A stretch of 64,000 bases of DNA from Ceratotherium simum simum (GCF_000283155.1 NW_004454179.1:12206898-12270897); one strand, 5' to 3'. Counted from the first letter of the stretch, positions 1-14,007 are shown. Notes: generated by a model not told the origin, from the sequence alone. A program made the numbers and translations.

Positions 1-579
1 GCCCAGGGAGTGCAGGGAGGGTGGAAGGAGGCGGCAGAGTGGAAGTGGCAAGGGGTGACCCGCCATCGGCAGGGTGGCTCCCTCGCACCCACCTGAGCAC
101 CCTGGAGACTTGGGATTCCCGGGAAGGGCTGCACCTGAGGAGCTTGGGCCCTCCTCAAGGGAGGAAGCTTTTCTCACAACTCCGTCAAAAAGCCACATTT
201 TTCTTTCTCTTCCTACCCCAGTGACTACGTCCAGAAAATATCTAAAAAAGGAAGAAATAGGAAAGCCCCAAACAAAAAGCCTGAAAAGTCCTCTAGAGAG
301 GGTAAACGGCATTGCTGATTTGATTTGATTTGGGGTTTTTTGCCCACTGTTGTGGCAAGTTTTCATCTGAGCTAAAAGAGCTCTATGTATTTAAACAAGG
401 GGACAATGTTGCTTCTGAGAAATCTCTCTCAGGGGGACTATTTGGTTTTAGGGAAAGTTGGGAAACTCCAGCATTTGCCCAGTTCCTGTTTTTCCTCAGA
501 AGACCTGGTGCTTTGGAGCAATTAAAATGTCACTGTTGAAGCAATAACTTTGAATACTTTTCTACAGCTAGGCAATTTT

Positions 580-598
580 GGGTGGGGGTGGGGAGGGG
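580..598 (+). other. G-quadruplex-type motif
   Basis: Four runs of three to five G are separated by single T, T and A bases, the tightest loop pattern for an intramolecular G-quadruplex. It lies about 3.5 kb upstream of the CNNM2 start codon. Function is unknown. Confidence 0.6.
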
Positions 599-1390
599 AC
601 GCTTCTTTATAAAATTAGAGCTTTCTGTTGAGAAACAAAATGTATAGAGAACCATTTGGTGTTTTACTTGCAATCTTTAAGAAAATCAAACTCTAAAAGA
701 CTTTTAGGTCTGGATGCAGTGCCCGCCCAAATCCCGGAACCTGCAGACGTGGGAGCTTCTCCTTTGCAGATGAGAGAACTGAATGGTCCCTCGTCCCTTG
801 TAGTATCCAGTGAAGGATTCTGGCAAGAGACAGTGAGTTAGGGAAGGTATTTGCTAGGACACTGCGGCTTTACCTAAATGACTTCCTGAAGGTCGGAGTC
901 AGAACCTACCTAGGATTAGACGTCTGCAGCAACCATTTAGCAGTCTTGGACCTTTTGTAACCCTTTTTGGAGGTGAAATATGATCAGAATTCAGAGTTTT
1001 GTCATATTTTTTTTCTTCCAGATTTAAAAAGAGATCCCCAGAAGATGAATGCCCTTGCCCTGCATTCATCCAGATGGACAGACTGGGAAGCCCCTGGAAG
1101 TCAGGATAAGCCTGCACCAGCAGCCCCTCGCTAAAGAGAGGATAACTCCTTGAGCTAAGAATCCTCCAGACTTGAAGGAAGATCCCTCTTGCTAAGGAAA
1201 AATGACTTGGCTTAGGTGTCTAGATTGCTCTGTGTCTGGGGTGTACATGATGAATATGACCCACCCCCACCACCCAGGATAAACATCACTCAACAATCCC
1301 CTGTGTAAATTAGAGCTTGGCTTATTTTATATTGTAAATTGTCTTGGTCAGTCCTTTCTGACCTTTTTGCTATAAAGTCCTGAATTTCTC

Positions 1391-1643
1391 TTTTTTCCTC
1401 TTTTTTTGGTAAGGAAGATTAGCCCTGAGCGAACATCTGTTGCCAATCTTGCTCTTTTTGCTGAGGAAGATTGGCCCTGGGCTAACATCTGTGGCCATCT
1501 TCCTCTACTTTATATGTGGGATGGCTGCCACAGCATGGCTTGATAAGTGCTGCATAGGTCCACGCCTGGGATCCAAATCTGCAAACCCCAGGGCACTGAA
1601 GTCAAGTGTGCGAACTTGACCACTATGCCACTGGGCCAGCCCC
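1391..1643 (-). mobile_element. ERE-type tRNA-derived SINE
   Basis: A T-rich tail on the left is followed by two copies of the ERE tail module (gaagattggccctgggcta), then the body and the tRNA-like head ending in gggccagccc. The flanks carry a target-site duplication ctgaatttct (1380-1389 and 1644-1653), so the insertion boundaries are secure. Confidence 0.9.
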
Positions 1644-2149
1644 CTGAATTTCTAACTTGCTTCTAAATTGCTGAATGCCACACTTTCCTGACTGTTCTAG
1701 CTTTCTCTGAGCTCCACAGGATATGTCTGCAGGTTTGGCAGACTTTCCCCCACCCCTTTGTCCATACTCCTATCCCACAGTGTACATTCAGCATTTGAGA
1801 GCCTTTAATCATCTTCCCTCTTAGCTCCCTTAAACACACTGGTACTCAAACTTTTTATGAAGTTAAAACAGTTTCATTATCAATCAGCTGACTTAGAAGG
1901 ACCATAGCTATCCTTAACTTCTGTCATATATCCCTAAAAATCTCAGTTTTTCTTCTAAACTTCGATAACGCTATTTTTATAAATGCATGCCAAGTCTGTG
2001 AATTGGGTTTTTTTCTTCTGAACTTATTTTCCAAATATAGCAGTATGAGAATTGGGGGTGGGAGAAGCAGCAGCAGAAACTGAAGGGCTGGAAACTAGAG
2101 TTGGGACATTATTTGAAATAATTGGAATAAAAATTCTTTCATTTCTTTA

Positions 2150-2735
2150 ACATTCTACAAATACTTTTTTGAACAACTACGGTTGTTCTAAGAGGTCCTG
2201 GTGATACAGCAGTGAACAAAACTTGACCTTAGGAAGGTCAAGTTGTAGCAGAAGGAGACAGATAATAAACTAAATTAGGGAAAATAAAGCAGAGATGGAG
2301 TATAGGGAGTATTTGTTTACAAGTTAAAAAAAAAAGTGGCCTTTGAGCAGTTTTGAAGGAGGTGTACTAAGGGGCTATGTCGACACCTGGAGGAAGAGAG
2401 TCCCAGGCACGGGAAACAACAGCGAGTATACAGGCTCCCAGGGGAGCACTCCTGGAGAGGAGGAGCAGCTGGGAGAATCTGGCTGGAGCAGCAGGTGATG
2501 ATGTCAGAGAAGTAAGGGGAGGTAGGAGACTGTTGAGAGCCTCCTCGGATATTGTTGGGTGCTGTGGCTTTTACTGTGATGAGATGGGGAAGCCAGTGGA
2601 GGTTTTCAAACAAGGGAGCTACAGGGTCTGATTTAACAAAACCACTCTGGTTGCTGGATTGAGAAGGGAAGGAGGCAGGTGTAGAAGAGAGGCCAGTTAG
2701 GAGGTCACTGCAATCATCTCTACAAGATATTGATC
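2150..2735 (+). repeat. Old mammalian interspersed repeat, family unassigned
   Basis: The sequence runs from 'gtgatacagcagtgaacaaa' through a G/A-rich body to 'gaggccagttaggaggtcac', a widely repeated mammalian pattern whose family name I cannot assign. Other copies are at 24960-25690, 28380-28830, 32690-32880, 35450-35790 and 59255-59515. No coding capacity is seen. Confidence 0.5.
2221..2243. repeat. Perfect 10-bp inverted repeat, 3-nt loop
   Basis: The arms acttgacctt and aaggtcaagt are exact reverse complements around the loop agg. It lies inside the old repeat at 2150-2735 and may be a chance product of decay. Confidence 0.7.
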
Positions 2736-3208
2736 AGAAACGTCCGATTGGTTTACAAAAACGGATGAAAATGTGCTTGCAGAATAAAAAGAAAAAAAAA
2801 AGCAATTATCTCTTGGATGTTTAACTTGCGAGAAAAAGACAAATTTGGCAGCCACTCTGCTACCGCGTCTCCTCCAGACAGTGGGCTTGGGAGTCCTGGG
2901 GAGCTAGGTCTTCAAGATTTTTTTCTCCTGAGCGACCTATGAACCAGCAGGGTTTGGTCAACGTGATTAATAATGCGCCTTTATGGGTCTACTTAGGATG
3001 TCTGCCCTCTCCCATTTCCTAAACTTTCCTGGGTTCTACCCCTTCAGCACGTATGGAAGGGGGTCCAGGGAATACATATTTTCAGCAAGAATACGAGGGC
3101 ATTCTTATGACTTGGAGGTTTGGGAAACTGCTGCACTCTAACCTCCCCACCTCGAGCATACATTTTGGAGTTTGCCGCGGACCTGGAAAGCGTTGCAGGG
3201 CTCCCAAG

Positions 3209-3228
3209 AGGCCGGCAGGTGGCGCCAC
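3209..3228 (+). promoter_or_regulatory. CTCF-type binding motif
   Basis: The bases GCCGGCAGGTGGCGCCA (3211-3227) fit the CTCF core closely, including the AGGTGGC centre. It sits at the upstream edge of the CpG island, about 870 bp before the start codon, a usual place for an insulator or promoter-loop anchor. Binding is inferred from the motif only. Confidence 0.5.
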
Positions 3229-3599
3229 CTGATCGCCAGGTGCAGAGTGCGCGCCTCTTGTAAGAAGTGAGAGGATCCAGAAGAGCTGGTCGGTGGGTGC
3301 TGGGGTCACCCGGCCGCCGCTTATCCCGGGCGGAGCGGCGCGCACGATACAGGAGGGTGGCGTGGTCAAGCACCCCGGATTCTTTTTAGGCTAATGTGCA
3401 TCTTAAGCCGTGCCGAGTGGGCTTCTCCTGGGGCAGGAAGGCGCAGCCCTCTCTTCACGGGTATTGAGCACTGGGGAGCCGGCAGAGCAGTACAGGCAGA
3501 ACCGGTCGACTCGCCCCGCGGGACATTAGTCCAACCACGCCGACCCAGGCGCGGGGATCTGCTAGCGAGGCCCCTCAAGGAGCAGCGGAGCTGTGCACG

Positions 3600-5815
<2,216 letters not shown>

Positions 5816-5820
5816 CCGGA

Positions 5821-8520
5821 ATTTCTCCTCTCTCTTAATTGCAAAGTTGAAAGGGTGGCGTGGATTTGGGGATGGATTAAACTAGTAAGAGCTTCTAGGT
5901 TCTATAAAAGCACAAGACTGGCTTCTCTTGCTTTTTCCCATATCAAAAAGCAGGCTTCCTATTTTCTGTGCATGATGCTCTGCCCAGCCTTCTGGTCTTG
6001 AGGGGTCTGCTGCATTCATTGCCCGGGTTCTGAGTGGGTAGATGCAAGTAGGGGCCGGCTGATGTCATGCTATGCCATTTGGTGGATATGTACTAACCGC
6101 AGGCATTTGGAAAACATTTAAATAGCTTTTCTAAACCAAATACAATCCTTTTCCTCCTCCTTAAACATTCACTGATGTTTCAGAGATTGGAAGTGCATTT
6201 TCAATAGCTCTGTTCCTGGTTGTCTGGTGACCTATGGGGAAGATTGAGGTCTGCCTTTGAGGATAGGGGATGGAGCGAGCCATATATCACCAAAAGAATT
6301 CACTCATTTGGACGTGACTTGCCTTAGCTAGAAACGAGTTTTTTTTTTTTTTAAACTAAAGTTAGTTATTAATATATAACTTGGAAAGGCTAGAGGTAAG
6401 TTAACCTTTTACGAGGCTTTATCTTGTCTAGCTTTCTTCACTATTTGTTTATATTCTGACAACAAGTAAAATTTCCCAAATCAAGTGTGGTTTTGGCAGA
6501 AAGCCTGAACCTTTAACGATGGGATGAATCCCCCTATTATGGTTATTTATTTCTTGAGTCTTTCGGATTTAAAAGTGTTCTTTTTAACCTTGATCACCTG
6601 GTACATGAAATTGAAGTATGTCTCCAAGTCAGCGCTGACTGTTCCAGGGAGTTATAACAGAGAAGAGAAGTGCAGAGTCTGGTGTTCTCACCTCTGTTTG
6701 CATCGTGGTGGTTTTTGTTTGTTTGTTTTACCATGTACTGAACAGGTAAATAGCAACTCATATTATTGTTACTGATATTCTACCTTTAAAAATGTTTCCA
6801 GTAAATAGCTAGTGTTGTTATTTGAAAACAAGGGATGCTGAGTGTTTGAATCGCTATGATGCTCGTCCTTGCACACATATTAAAATGTGTATGTAACCTT
6901 TAACGACCTGATAGTCCTCAAAACTAAGTTTTCCTTCTTCAAATAGAATTTTGGGCACCAGTAGTGGTTTCTTCACTGAAAATGGCGATGTGTGAGTGGT
7001 GACAGCTCACTGGATGTGATGATCTGAACATACTCACAGGGTATGTGGTTGTCCTAATTCCATTTTCCTGCCTGAATGGTGTCCTCTCTGGAACAGGATC
7101 ACATTGCAGTAATTTTCAGATAAAGGAATAGAGCAGAATGTGCTTTGAAGATTGGTAATTTGCATTTAAAAGCAGAAGGACATTCTTCCGGATTCTTAAA
7201 CAGGAAAAAGAAAATGTCCATTATCTCTAGGTGACAGAACTTCATTTGGGGTGTCATTATTCTTTCACTACTAAATTGTTAATTAGAGTATCTAACGAGT
7301 TTCTTCTTTCATTTTGCAGTAATATCTGAAATACAGAAAGTTATCTTGAAATGTTTGAAAATGCCTCTGAAATAGTACTTTTATTTTCATTCTGTTGCTA
7401 AATTGCCCAATATTGATACAGATAACTTATTCTATGTTTTTTTTTATTATTCAGAATTTTTGCACGTCTGCTGATGGATCGATAGCACTGGTGTGTACTC
7501 CCTGCTGACGTCTTTTCTTCACTTCTGCATCTTTTTTCTTTGAGAATTTAGCTCTGCACCTCACAACTCATTAATCTTGCCCCAACCCAAAATTTCAAAA
7601 TTTGCATTATTTTGAAACTTGTTTTTGGTTGACCTTGAACAATTTTCCTAGGACTAATTTATTTTAATGAGGAACTTTTTTTCTCCCCAAAATTCTCTCT
7701 AGTATTTTCTTTGACATGTATTCTTTAAATGATTGGATTACTAATATTTTCCCATGAATTCCAGAAGAATAATAATACACAGGATTTTATTTTTGTCCTT
7801 AATCAGAATGATGTAGTGGTTAAGAACATAGTACAAGTTAAAGGTACATTCAAGCTGGTGGCATATTCGGAAGAGCAGGCAAAGACGGTTGCAAACGGAA
7901 AATTTGAGCCATGATCTTAAAGGGATAGAGTGGGCATTGTTACTAAACTATAGGAATAATTGCTATTTCACCTTCCCTTTCTTGATTTCTTGATGAGTTT
8001 GGTCCCTTTAACCTTACTAACAGCTGTGTTAGTTCGTTGTTCTGTATGAGGTAAAATATTTCACTTAATTTTTTTCTTCATTTTCTAATTCAATTATGAA
8101 ATAATGTGAACAGTCAACCGTCTGTTATTTTTCTCTATTGAATAGTGGTGTGTGTGATGGTTTGAAGGCTTTTTCTTCCTCTCTTTCCCTCTTTCTCCTA
8201 ACAATACCAACTGTAGTCCCCAAAACTGGTTAGATCATTAATCCGGATCTCATTGAAAATTACCCTTCCTAATTGAGAATGTCTGCATTCAGCCTTTCCT
8301 GTATATGGCTGTACATCATTAGTCTGAGTTATTCTTTACTAAGGAGGGGAAAGTTTCTGTAATGTGGAAAGAAATGAAAAACTACCTTTATATAAGCAGA
8401 TGTGAATGTTGTCTTTCTGACAATTAGAACTTTTTGGTTGGTTTCCAGGAAACTCTTAGCTTTACTTGAGGTTGGAAGACAGTAATTATGCTAATTTTAC
8501 AGTTAGCTTATTATTATTAT
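5821..8520 (+). other. Unique intronic sequence, nothing recognised
   Basis: AT-rich, with no transposon, RNA gene or plausible exon recognised. The low repeat content just downstream of a CpG-island promoter is typical of regulatory intron sequence, but no specific element can be named. Confidence 0.5.
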
Positions 8521-8526
8521 TTCTTA

Positions 8527-8735
8527 GTTATTTGCTCTGTGCCAGGTACAGGGCTGGATGCTTTACATGAATCACCTTGTTTAAATCTGATAATGGCTGA
8601 GTGAAGCATTATCTCAATTTTACACATGAGGAAATTGAGCCTTCAGTTAAATGATTTGTTCAAGGTCACGCAGCAATTTGTTGACCTGGGGTTTTAACTA
8701 AGGTGTGTGTGACGGCGCTCTTCACATTCTAGTAT
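8527..8735 (+). mobile_element. MIR SINE
   Basis: The bases 'ctctgtgccaggtacag' followed by 'acatgaggaaattgagcc' and 'caaggtcacgcagc' match the MIR core and 3' half in order. Decayed, with no target duplication detectable. Confidence 0.8.
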
Positions 8736-8739
8736 TCTG

Positions 8740-9784
8740 GTCCCCTGGATCCTGATTGGCACATTTCTGTTTTAAGTGAGTGTGAGGTGTGGTCTTTTGT
8801 CAAAACGTTGCCTGGGAGCTTGTTGGGCAACAGATAGAGAAATGCCTTTAAACATATGTATGGCTTTAAATCCAGTGGTTCTGTGATGTCCATAACAATT
8901 GGTGTCCCCACTTTTGCCATTAAAATAAATTAATTTTTTGGCCTGTGTGATCGTAAATCTAAAGAATTCTCTTTCCCACATTTCCACGTCAAGCGTCAAG
9001 CATCAAGATTTATTTTGAAACGTTTTATCCTAAAGTTATAGTATACTTGTGTGCTACTTTAGTGGACTACCTGACAACTGTTTTTCTAACAGCTAAAGTG
9101 GTATGTAGTAATGTTTCACTCTTAGTTTCTTATCTGTTTCTGTTGCAAAGGTGACTCAAACTCAGTTTTGTGTTTTAATCTTGATTTTATTTACATTTTT
9201 TGTAGCCACCTATATAATAATTGGTTGCTAATGACCATCCTTACAGCTCTGCCCCTGTGCGTCATGCAATCAGTCTTTCTCTTTTGTTAGTTTTGTAGTT
9301 ACTTATAAATCTAAAAGAATAAAAGTAAATCCCCCTAGACGATTATGAGAATTTTAGAAAAACTGTCTAAAAGAGTGTAGAGGAAAGAAACACAAAATTA
9401 AAGATTGCTACCTTGTGTGCAGAAGCTCTCCATTTACCTGATAAAACCTTCCTAACAAACGTTGTGGACTCTTAGCCACCCAGCTGTCTCCACTGGGGTT
9501 GAATTTGAAGAATTAGTAACCAGTTATTGTTGTTTTGTTTTGTTTTCTTTTAGTGTTGTAACAATTGCATTCCAGTATTACAGAGGATGCTTGTTTTATA
9601 GCTGCTAGGGACTTAGGCAGGCTTTTCCTAGCTTTTTCTTAGCTAGGAGCAGGTAGGATCACCAGATAATGTCCTTTAAGGGAAGAATGCAATGTATAGT
9701 TTTTACTTAAAACATTAGGTGTACAATTGTCTCTTCCTATAACACAACAAATCTTTTCACATTAATGTGTTGAGAGTTTAACAT
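8740..9784 (+). other. Unique intronic sequence
   Basis: No repeat family or exon recognised; AT-rich. Confidence 0.5.
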
Positions 9785-9798
9785 TAAAAACTTTTTTC

Positions 9799-10025
9799 GG
9801 GCCGGCCCCGTGGCTTGGTGGTTAAGTGCGCGCGCCCCGCTGCTGGCAGCCCAGGTTCGGATCCCAGGCGCGCACCGACGCACTGCTTCTCCGGCCATGC
9901 TGAGGCCGCGTCCCACATACAGCAACTAGAAGGCTATGCAGCTATGACATACAACTATCTACTGGGGCTTTGGGGGAAAAAATAAATAAATAAAATTTAA
10001 AAATAAATAAAAATAAATAAATAAA
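9799..10025 (+). mobile_element. ERE-type SINE, full length
   Basis: A tRNA-like head (A-box-like gtggcttggtgg, B-box-like ggttcggatccc) is followed by the 'acaactatctactggggctt' module and an (AAAT)n-rich tail. A 14-bp target-site duplication taaaaacttttttc flanks it (9785-9798 and 10026-10039). The intact duplication and clean modules indicate a relatively recent insertion. Confidence 0.95.
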
Positions 10026-10294
10026 TAAAAACTTTTTTCTCACTGAATAAAATGTTCCACTCTCCTAGAATCTAGGAGGATGTTTTTATTGGTGTTTAAA
10101 GGTATGAATGATGTTGGGTATGGGGGGAGATGTATTTGTTTCTATGATCTTGTACATTTGTTATTTTTGTGCAGTAACACACTTCAGGCTATTCTAATTT
10201 TATGTGATTTTAGAACACAATTACGAAATATCCAGAGTATAGAATCAGAGCTGGAAGGCAGGCGACTCGAGGATCATCTATCCACTGTTTGCGA

Positions 10295-10455
10295 AACTTA
10301 GCAGATGATAAGAATTACTTGGATCACTTATTAAGAATAGGTCCCAGGCCTCACTCAGAGGGACCTCCTGAAGCAGAATCTCCAGGGAAGGGGCCTTGGA
10401 ATCCATATTGTTAACAGTTAACCTGAGGTTAGGTGAGTTTAGGAAACACTGGTCT
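10295..10455 (+). mobile_element. MER5A-like hAT relic
   Basis: The order 'aagaattacttggatcac', 'ggtcccaggcc', 'ctgaagcagaatctccag', 'tggaatccatattgttaaca' and 'aggaaacactgg' follows the MER5A non-autonomous hAT element. Confidence 0.65.
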
Positions 10456-10459
10456 ACTT

Positions 10460-10605
10460 AACCTCTTAAATAAGAAAAGTAAACCCTGAGAAGGTGAGAA
10501 AGTTAAGTGACTTGCTTAAGGCTACTCACCTAGCTGGTAGCATCAACAGAACTAGAACCCGTGTCCCTGACTCTAGACTAGAATTCTTTCCACTCCAACA
10601 AGCTG
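10460..10605 (+). mobile_element. MIR SINE, 3' part
   Basis: The order 'agttaagtgacttgctta', 'ctagctggtagca', 'gaactagaacccgtg' and 'tctttccactcc' follows the MIR 3' half. It directly abuts the MER5A-like element. Confidence 0.75.
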
Positions 10606-11051
10606 GTTTTCTGGTCCCAACTTAAAGGTACCTTAACTCTGACCAGAGTTGAAGGTAGCTGCATCATTGAGAAAGCAAATATTCAGGTTTGCCATTGGTT
10701 TTTATTTGTCTCGTGATTTTGATGTCAATATTTTTGATATGCTGGATTCAAGCCATCTTTGACAGGCATTTTGTTTCTTAGAAAATAAGTCTGAATGTGT
10801 GAGTTCGTTTTATTTTAGCCTACTTTAGTTGAGTTTTTTACTCTGCTAAGGTCAGACTAGGAAGGTATTTTAGGAAATGGGTATTGATATCTATTTTGCT
10901 TGAAGCCTCAGGTAGTTAAGTAAGGTGTTTCTTTTCAGTTAACTTGTTTTGGATGTCACTGAGTGATGTATTTTCTTTTTGGTTGTTTCTTCTATGAGAG
11001 GAATGAAGATTGGATTTGGGACTGTGAGGTGAAACTTCTTTGGCTCTTTTA

Positions 11052-11053
<2 letters not shown>

Positions 11054-11087
<34 letters not shown>
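11054..11087 (+). repeat. (TG)n microsatellite, about 17 units
   Basis: An uninterrupted TG run lies between the left target duplication and the tail module of the adjoining SINE, so it occupies the place of the SINE's poly-A/T tail. Likely length-polymorphic. Confidence 0.95.
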
Positions 11088-11089
<2 letters not shown>

Positions 11090-11317
11090 AGGAAGATCAG
11101 CCCTGAGCTAACATCCAATGCCAATCCTCCTCTTTTTGCTGAGGAAGGTTGGCCCTGGGCTAACATCTGTGCCCATTTTCCTCCACTTCATATGGGACGC
11201 TGCCACAGCATGGCTTGACAACCAGTGCATCAGTGTGCGCCCGGGATCCGAACCCGCAAACCCAGGGCCGCCGAAGCGGAGCATGCGCACTTAACCGCTG
11301 CACCACTGGGCGGCCCC
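11088..11317 (-). mobile_element. ERE-type SINE with microsatellite tail
   Basis: The double tail module, body and head (ending cactgggcggcccc) are present. A 14-bp target duplication tggctcttttaatt lies at 11041-11054 and 11318-11331, so the TG run at 11054-11087 belongs to the inserted DNA. Confidence 0.92.
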
Positions 11318-11334
11318 TGGCTCTTTTAATTTTT

Positions 11335-12510
11335 GTTTGCGGTACAGGTCTGTAAATTTTCCATTGAGATATTCATCAAAACATTTGAAGCCTGTGTCCC
11401 ATTCATGCATCTATGTGTCCTTTTTCAGTTTTTTTAAAAAATTTTTTTTGTATAATGCAAGTTAAATTCTTACAGAGAATTGTGTCTGATTTTTGGAGGT
11501 TATTTGTGTTAATAGAATCACCGAAGCCTGAGCATAGCCTCTTAGGTCAGGAGACACCATAGTTGAATACCAGCTCTGACTTGGTATGATCTGGATGAAA
11601 CAGGAAAGGACCTTGTTCTGCTTTTTCTCTTGGTTTTTATGGGGATTACACAGCACCTGTCCCCTCCCCACAAAAGGCCTCAGACTTATTTAAATTCTGA
11701 AACATTCCGAATTACTGTAAGAGACTGGTTAATTTTAATTATTAGCAAATCTAAGCACACTTTAAAATATTATTAACCAGGAAAACCCACAAAATAGACT
11801 GAACCAACATAATATTTTATGGTTTTATTTGCTTTTGGGTTACTTAAACTTTTAAGAATAAACCTCTGGACTCTAATTAGATGTTTACTTTAGTTGCATA
11901 TAAAGTAGTATATTTCTTTCTAAGGGGCCCTTCCTTCTAAATGCATGTATTTTATTGGTAGTCTATTTCAATTCCAGTAAGGTTTGCTTGGCATATAAAG
12001 AATATTTATTAAATTTAAATACATGGAAATGGATGACTAGGATTGAATATAATTTTAGTATTATCTTTTCATCTTCTTTTTCTCAGAACACACAAACAAG
12101 AAACTTCAAGTCCTCCAACATTGAAAAGCAGAGACAAGAAGAAGCATTCTTTCCTTCAGCATCACACACACTGGCAACTCCAGAACGTCCACATAGAGGG
12201 ATTTTAGGGGTGGCACGCTCTGGAAGGGGGAGCTAGGGGACTAATAACAAGAACCCTCTGTAGATAATATGTTTATTAGGCTGACTTAGGAGTTGATGGA
12301 GATCATGGGCCTGCTAACACTCCCCGTTTTACATTCCTGCTACCATTGATCATAAACACTGCTGGAATGATGGTGATATCCTTCTTTCTTCATCCTTAAC
12401 CCCTCCTTGCTCTCAGATCTAGGTAGGAATGTTTCTCTTTGAATTCACACCCGGTGGGGAGGATAGCACCTGCCAACGCAAAGGTTAGGAAAAATGTGCT
12501 CTTTCTGGAT
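11335..12510 (+). other. Unique intronic sequence
   Basis: AT-rich, with no clear family match and no exon-like segment. Confidence 0.5.
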
Positions 12511-12514
12511 CTAC

Positions 12515-12685
12515 CTTGGACAAGTAATTTACCTCTTTAGCCCTCAGTTTTTTCCACAGTAAAATGGGATATTTTCTAATTCAGAGAGTACTTAATTAAT
12601 GTGATAATGAATGTAAAAATGCTTCTAATAGTATCTGGCACTTAGTGCTCAGTTAACCATTATTTTTATCGTGATGATTCTATAG
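12515..12685 (-). mobile_element. MIR SINE, antisense
   Basis: 'acaagtaatttacctcttt', 'cctcagttttttccacag', 'taaaatgggata' and 'gtatctggcacttagtgctc' follow the reverse complement of MIR in order. Confidence 0.75.
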
Positions 12686-13240
12686 GCTCTTCATTGTTCT
12701 TGGTCTCTCTCTAGGCTAGAGATTGCTAGTCAAGAAGACACCTTAGGCCATTGTGCTCATAGTTGTTAGGGATGTTGAAATCTTGAAAGTGCTTAAATAT
12801 TGTAGGTTTTTTCTTTTCCTTTCTATTGTGATTGAATTCTAGGCTTTGTTACTTTTCTAGCAGTTGCTGTTACTTGATGACATGGCCACATGTGTATATA
12901 TTTTTAAGGAAAACAGAACAATTGATTACATGTTCTATTCTCCTTCGAGTAAGAATACTGAGTTTAAAAAAATTCTTCATTCTCCTTAACTATAAGTGAA
13001 AAAGACAACGAAGTTTAAAAGAAATAGAGCAAGTAGTCATGAATTTTGGAAGCCCTTTAAATAACGAGAGATTGAAGACTAAAGGAAGGTCTCAAATTAC
13101 TCTGATAAAATCTTTTAACATTGATTATATCAAAAGTATAAAAAATGGTAATGTCTAATATAGCAAGTTTTTGTCATGTATAACAAGGTAGATTTGTAAT
13201 TCTTTTGGAAGGCAACCAGGAGTCATAAAAATGTCCTGCT

Positions 13241-13448
13241 TGGGCCGGCTCTGTGGCTTGGCGGTTAAGTGCGCGCGCTCTGATGCTGGCGACCCGGGTT
13301 CGGATCCCGGGAGCGCCCCGAGGCACCACTTCTCCNNNNNNNNNNNNNNNNNNNNNNNNNNNNNNNNNNNNNNNNNNNNNNNNNNNNNNNNNNNNNNNNN
13401 NNNNNNNNNNNNNNNNNNNNNNNNNNNNNNNNNNNAAAAAAAAAAAAA
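13241..13448 (+). mobile_element. ERE-type SINE broken by assembly gap
   Basis: The tRNA-like head is intact (ggttcggatcccgg at about 13297-13310) up to 'ccacttctcc', then comes the N gap, then the A tail. The target duplication aaaaatgtcctgct is found before the head (ends 13240) and after the tail (ends 13462). The insertion is therefore complete in the genome, and only its middle is missing from the assembly. Confidence 0.92.
13336..13435. other. Assembly gap, exactly 100 N
   Basis: One hundred consecutive N, the conventional placeholder for a gap of unknown length. Any reading frame drawn across it is an artefact. Confidence 1.
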
Positions 13449-13554
13449 AAAAATGTCCTGCTCTTTGGTTTAATAATTTTTTCCCCTGGAAATCTTAATT
13501 CAATGATATAATTCAAGAGAAGAAAAGAGCTATGTTGGCTTTTCATGTTGCATG

Positions 13555-13870
13555 TATATTGCAACATTATCTATAAATAGTAGAAAACTGGAAATAACTT
13601 AAATATCTAACACTTCAAGGCAGGGCATGGAGGGAAAGGAGTTAAGAAAATTGTAGATGTCAACCAGTTGCAACCGTTTAATGATAATTTTGAAGGCCGT
13701 ATAGCAATATGAGAAAATTTATACTGATTATTTTGCACAGATTATAGACATGTAAAAATATACATGTCTACAGACTAGAAGAGAACGTGGAAAAAGTGAA
13801 AATAGTTGATGTGGTAGGATAGAAAGATCATAGCCAGTCTTTGCAGAAACCTCTTTGTTAACTTTGTACA
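13555..13870 (+). mobile_element. Decayed L1 3' region (tentative)
   Basis: 'attgcaacattatctataa' and 'agtagaaaactggaaataac' resemble the late ORF2/3' end of old L1 elements in sense orientation. Heavily decayed. Confidence 0.4.
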
Positions 13871-14007
13871 ATAATATACCTGGAAAAAATTAAAATCTGC
13901 TGAGAACATTATGAGTCCTGATCTTGGGAAAACTAACCTTTGCTCATATTAGGGAACTCATTCCATTTCTCCTTAGGAACATTTTACTGCTGAAACAAAT
14001 GGTTCTT

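Larger units (their letters stand above)
1..3150. other. 5' flank of CNNM2, no gene recognised
   Basis: No convincing exon is seen on either strand; open stretches are short and lack family resemblance. It contains one ERE SINE, one old interspersed repeat and a G-rich quadruplex-type run, described separately. In human the neighbour on this side is AS3MT (general knowledge), but no AS3MT exon was recognised, so this is read as intergenic sequence. Confidence 0.6.

Noticed and set aside
9799..9870. tRNA-like sequence with A-box and B-box resemblance
   Set aside because: It is the tRNA-derived head of an ERE SINE, repeated many times in the window, not a functional tRNA gene.
13231..13567. 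Open frames crossing the N gap
   Set aside because: Frames run through unknown bases inside a SINE; artefacts of the gap.
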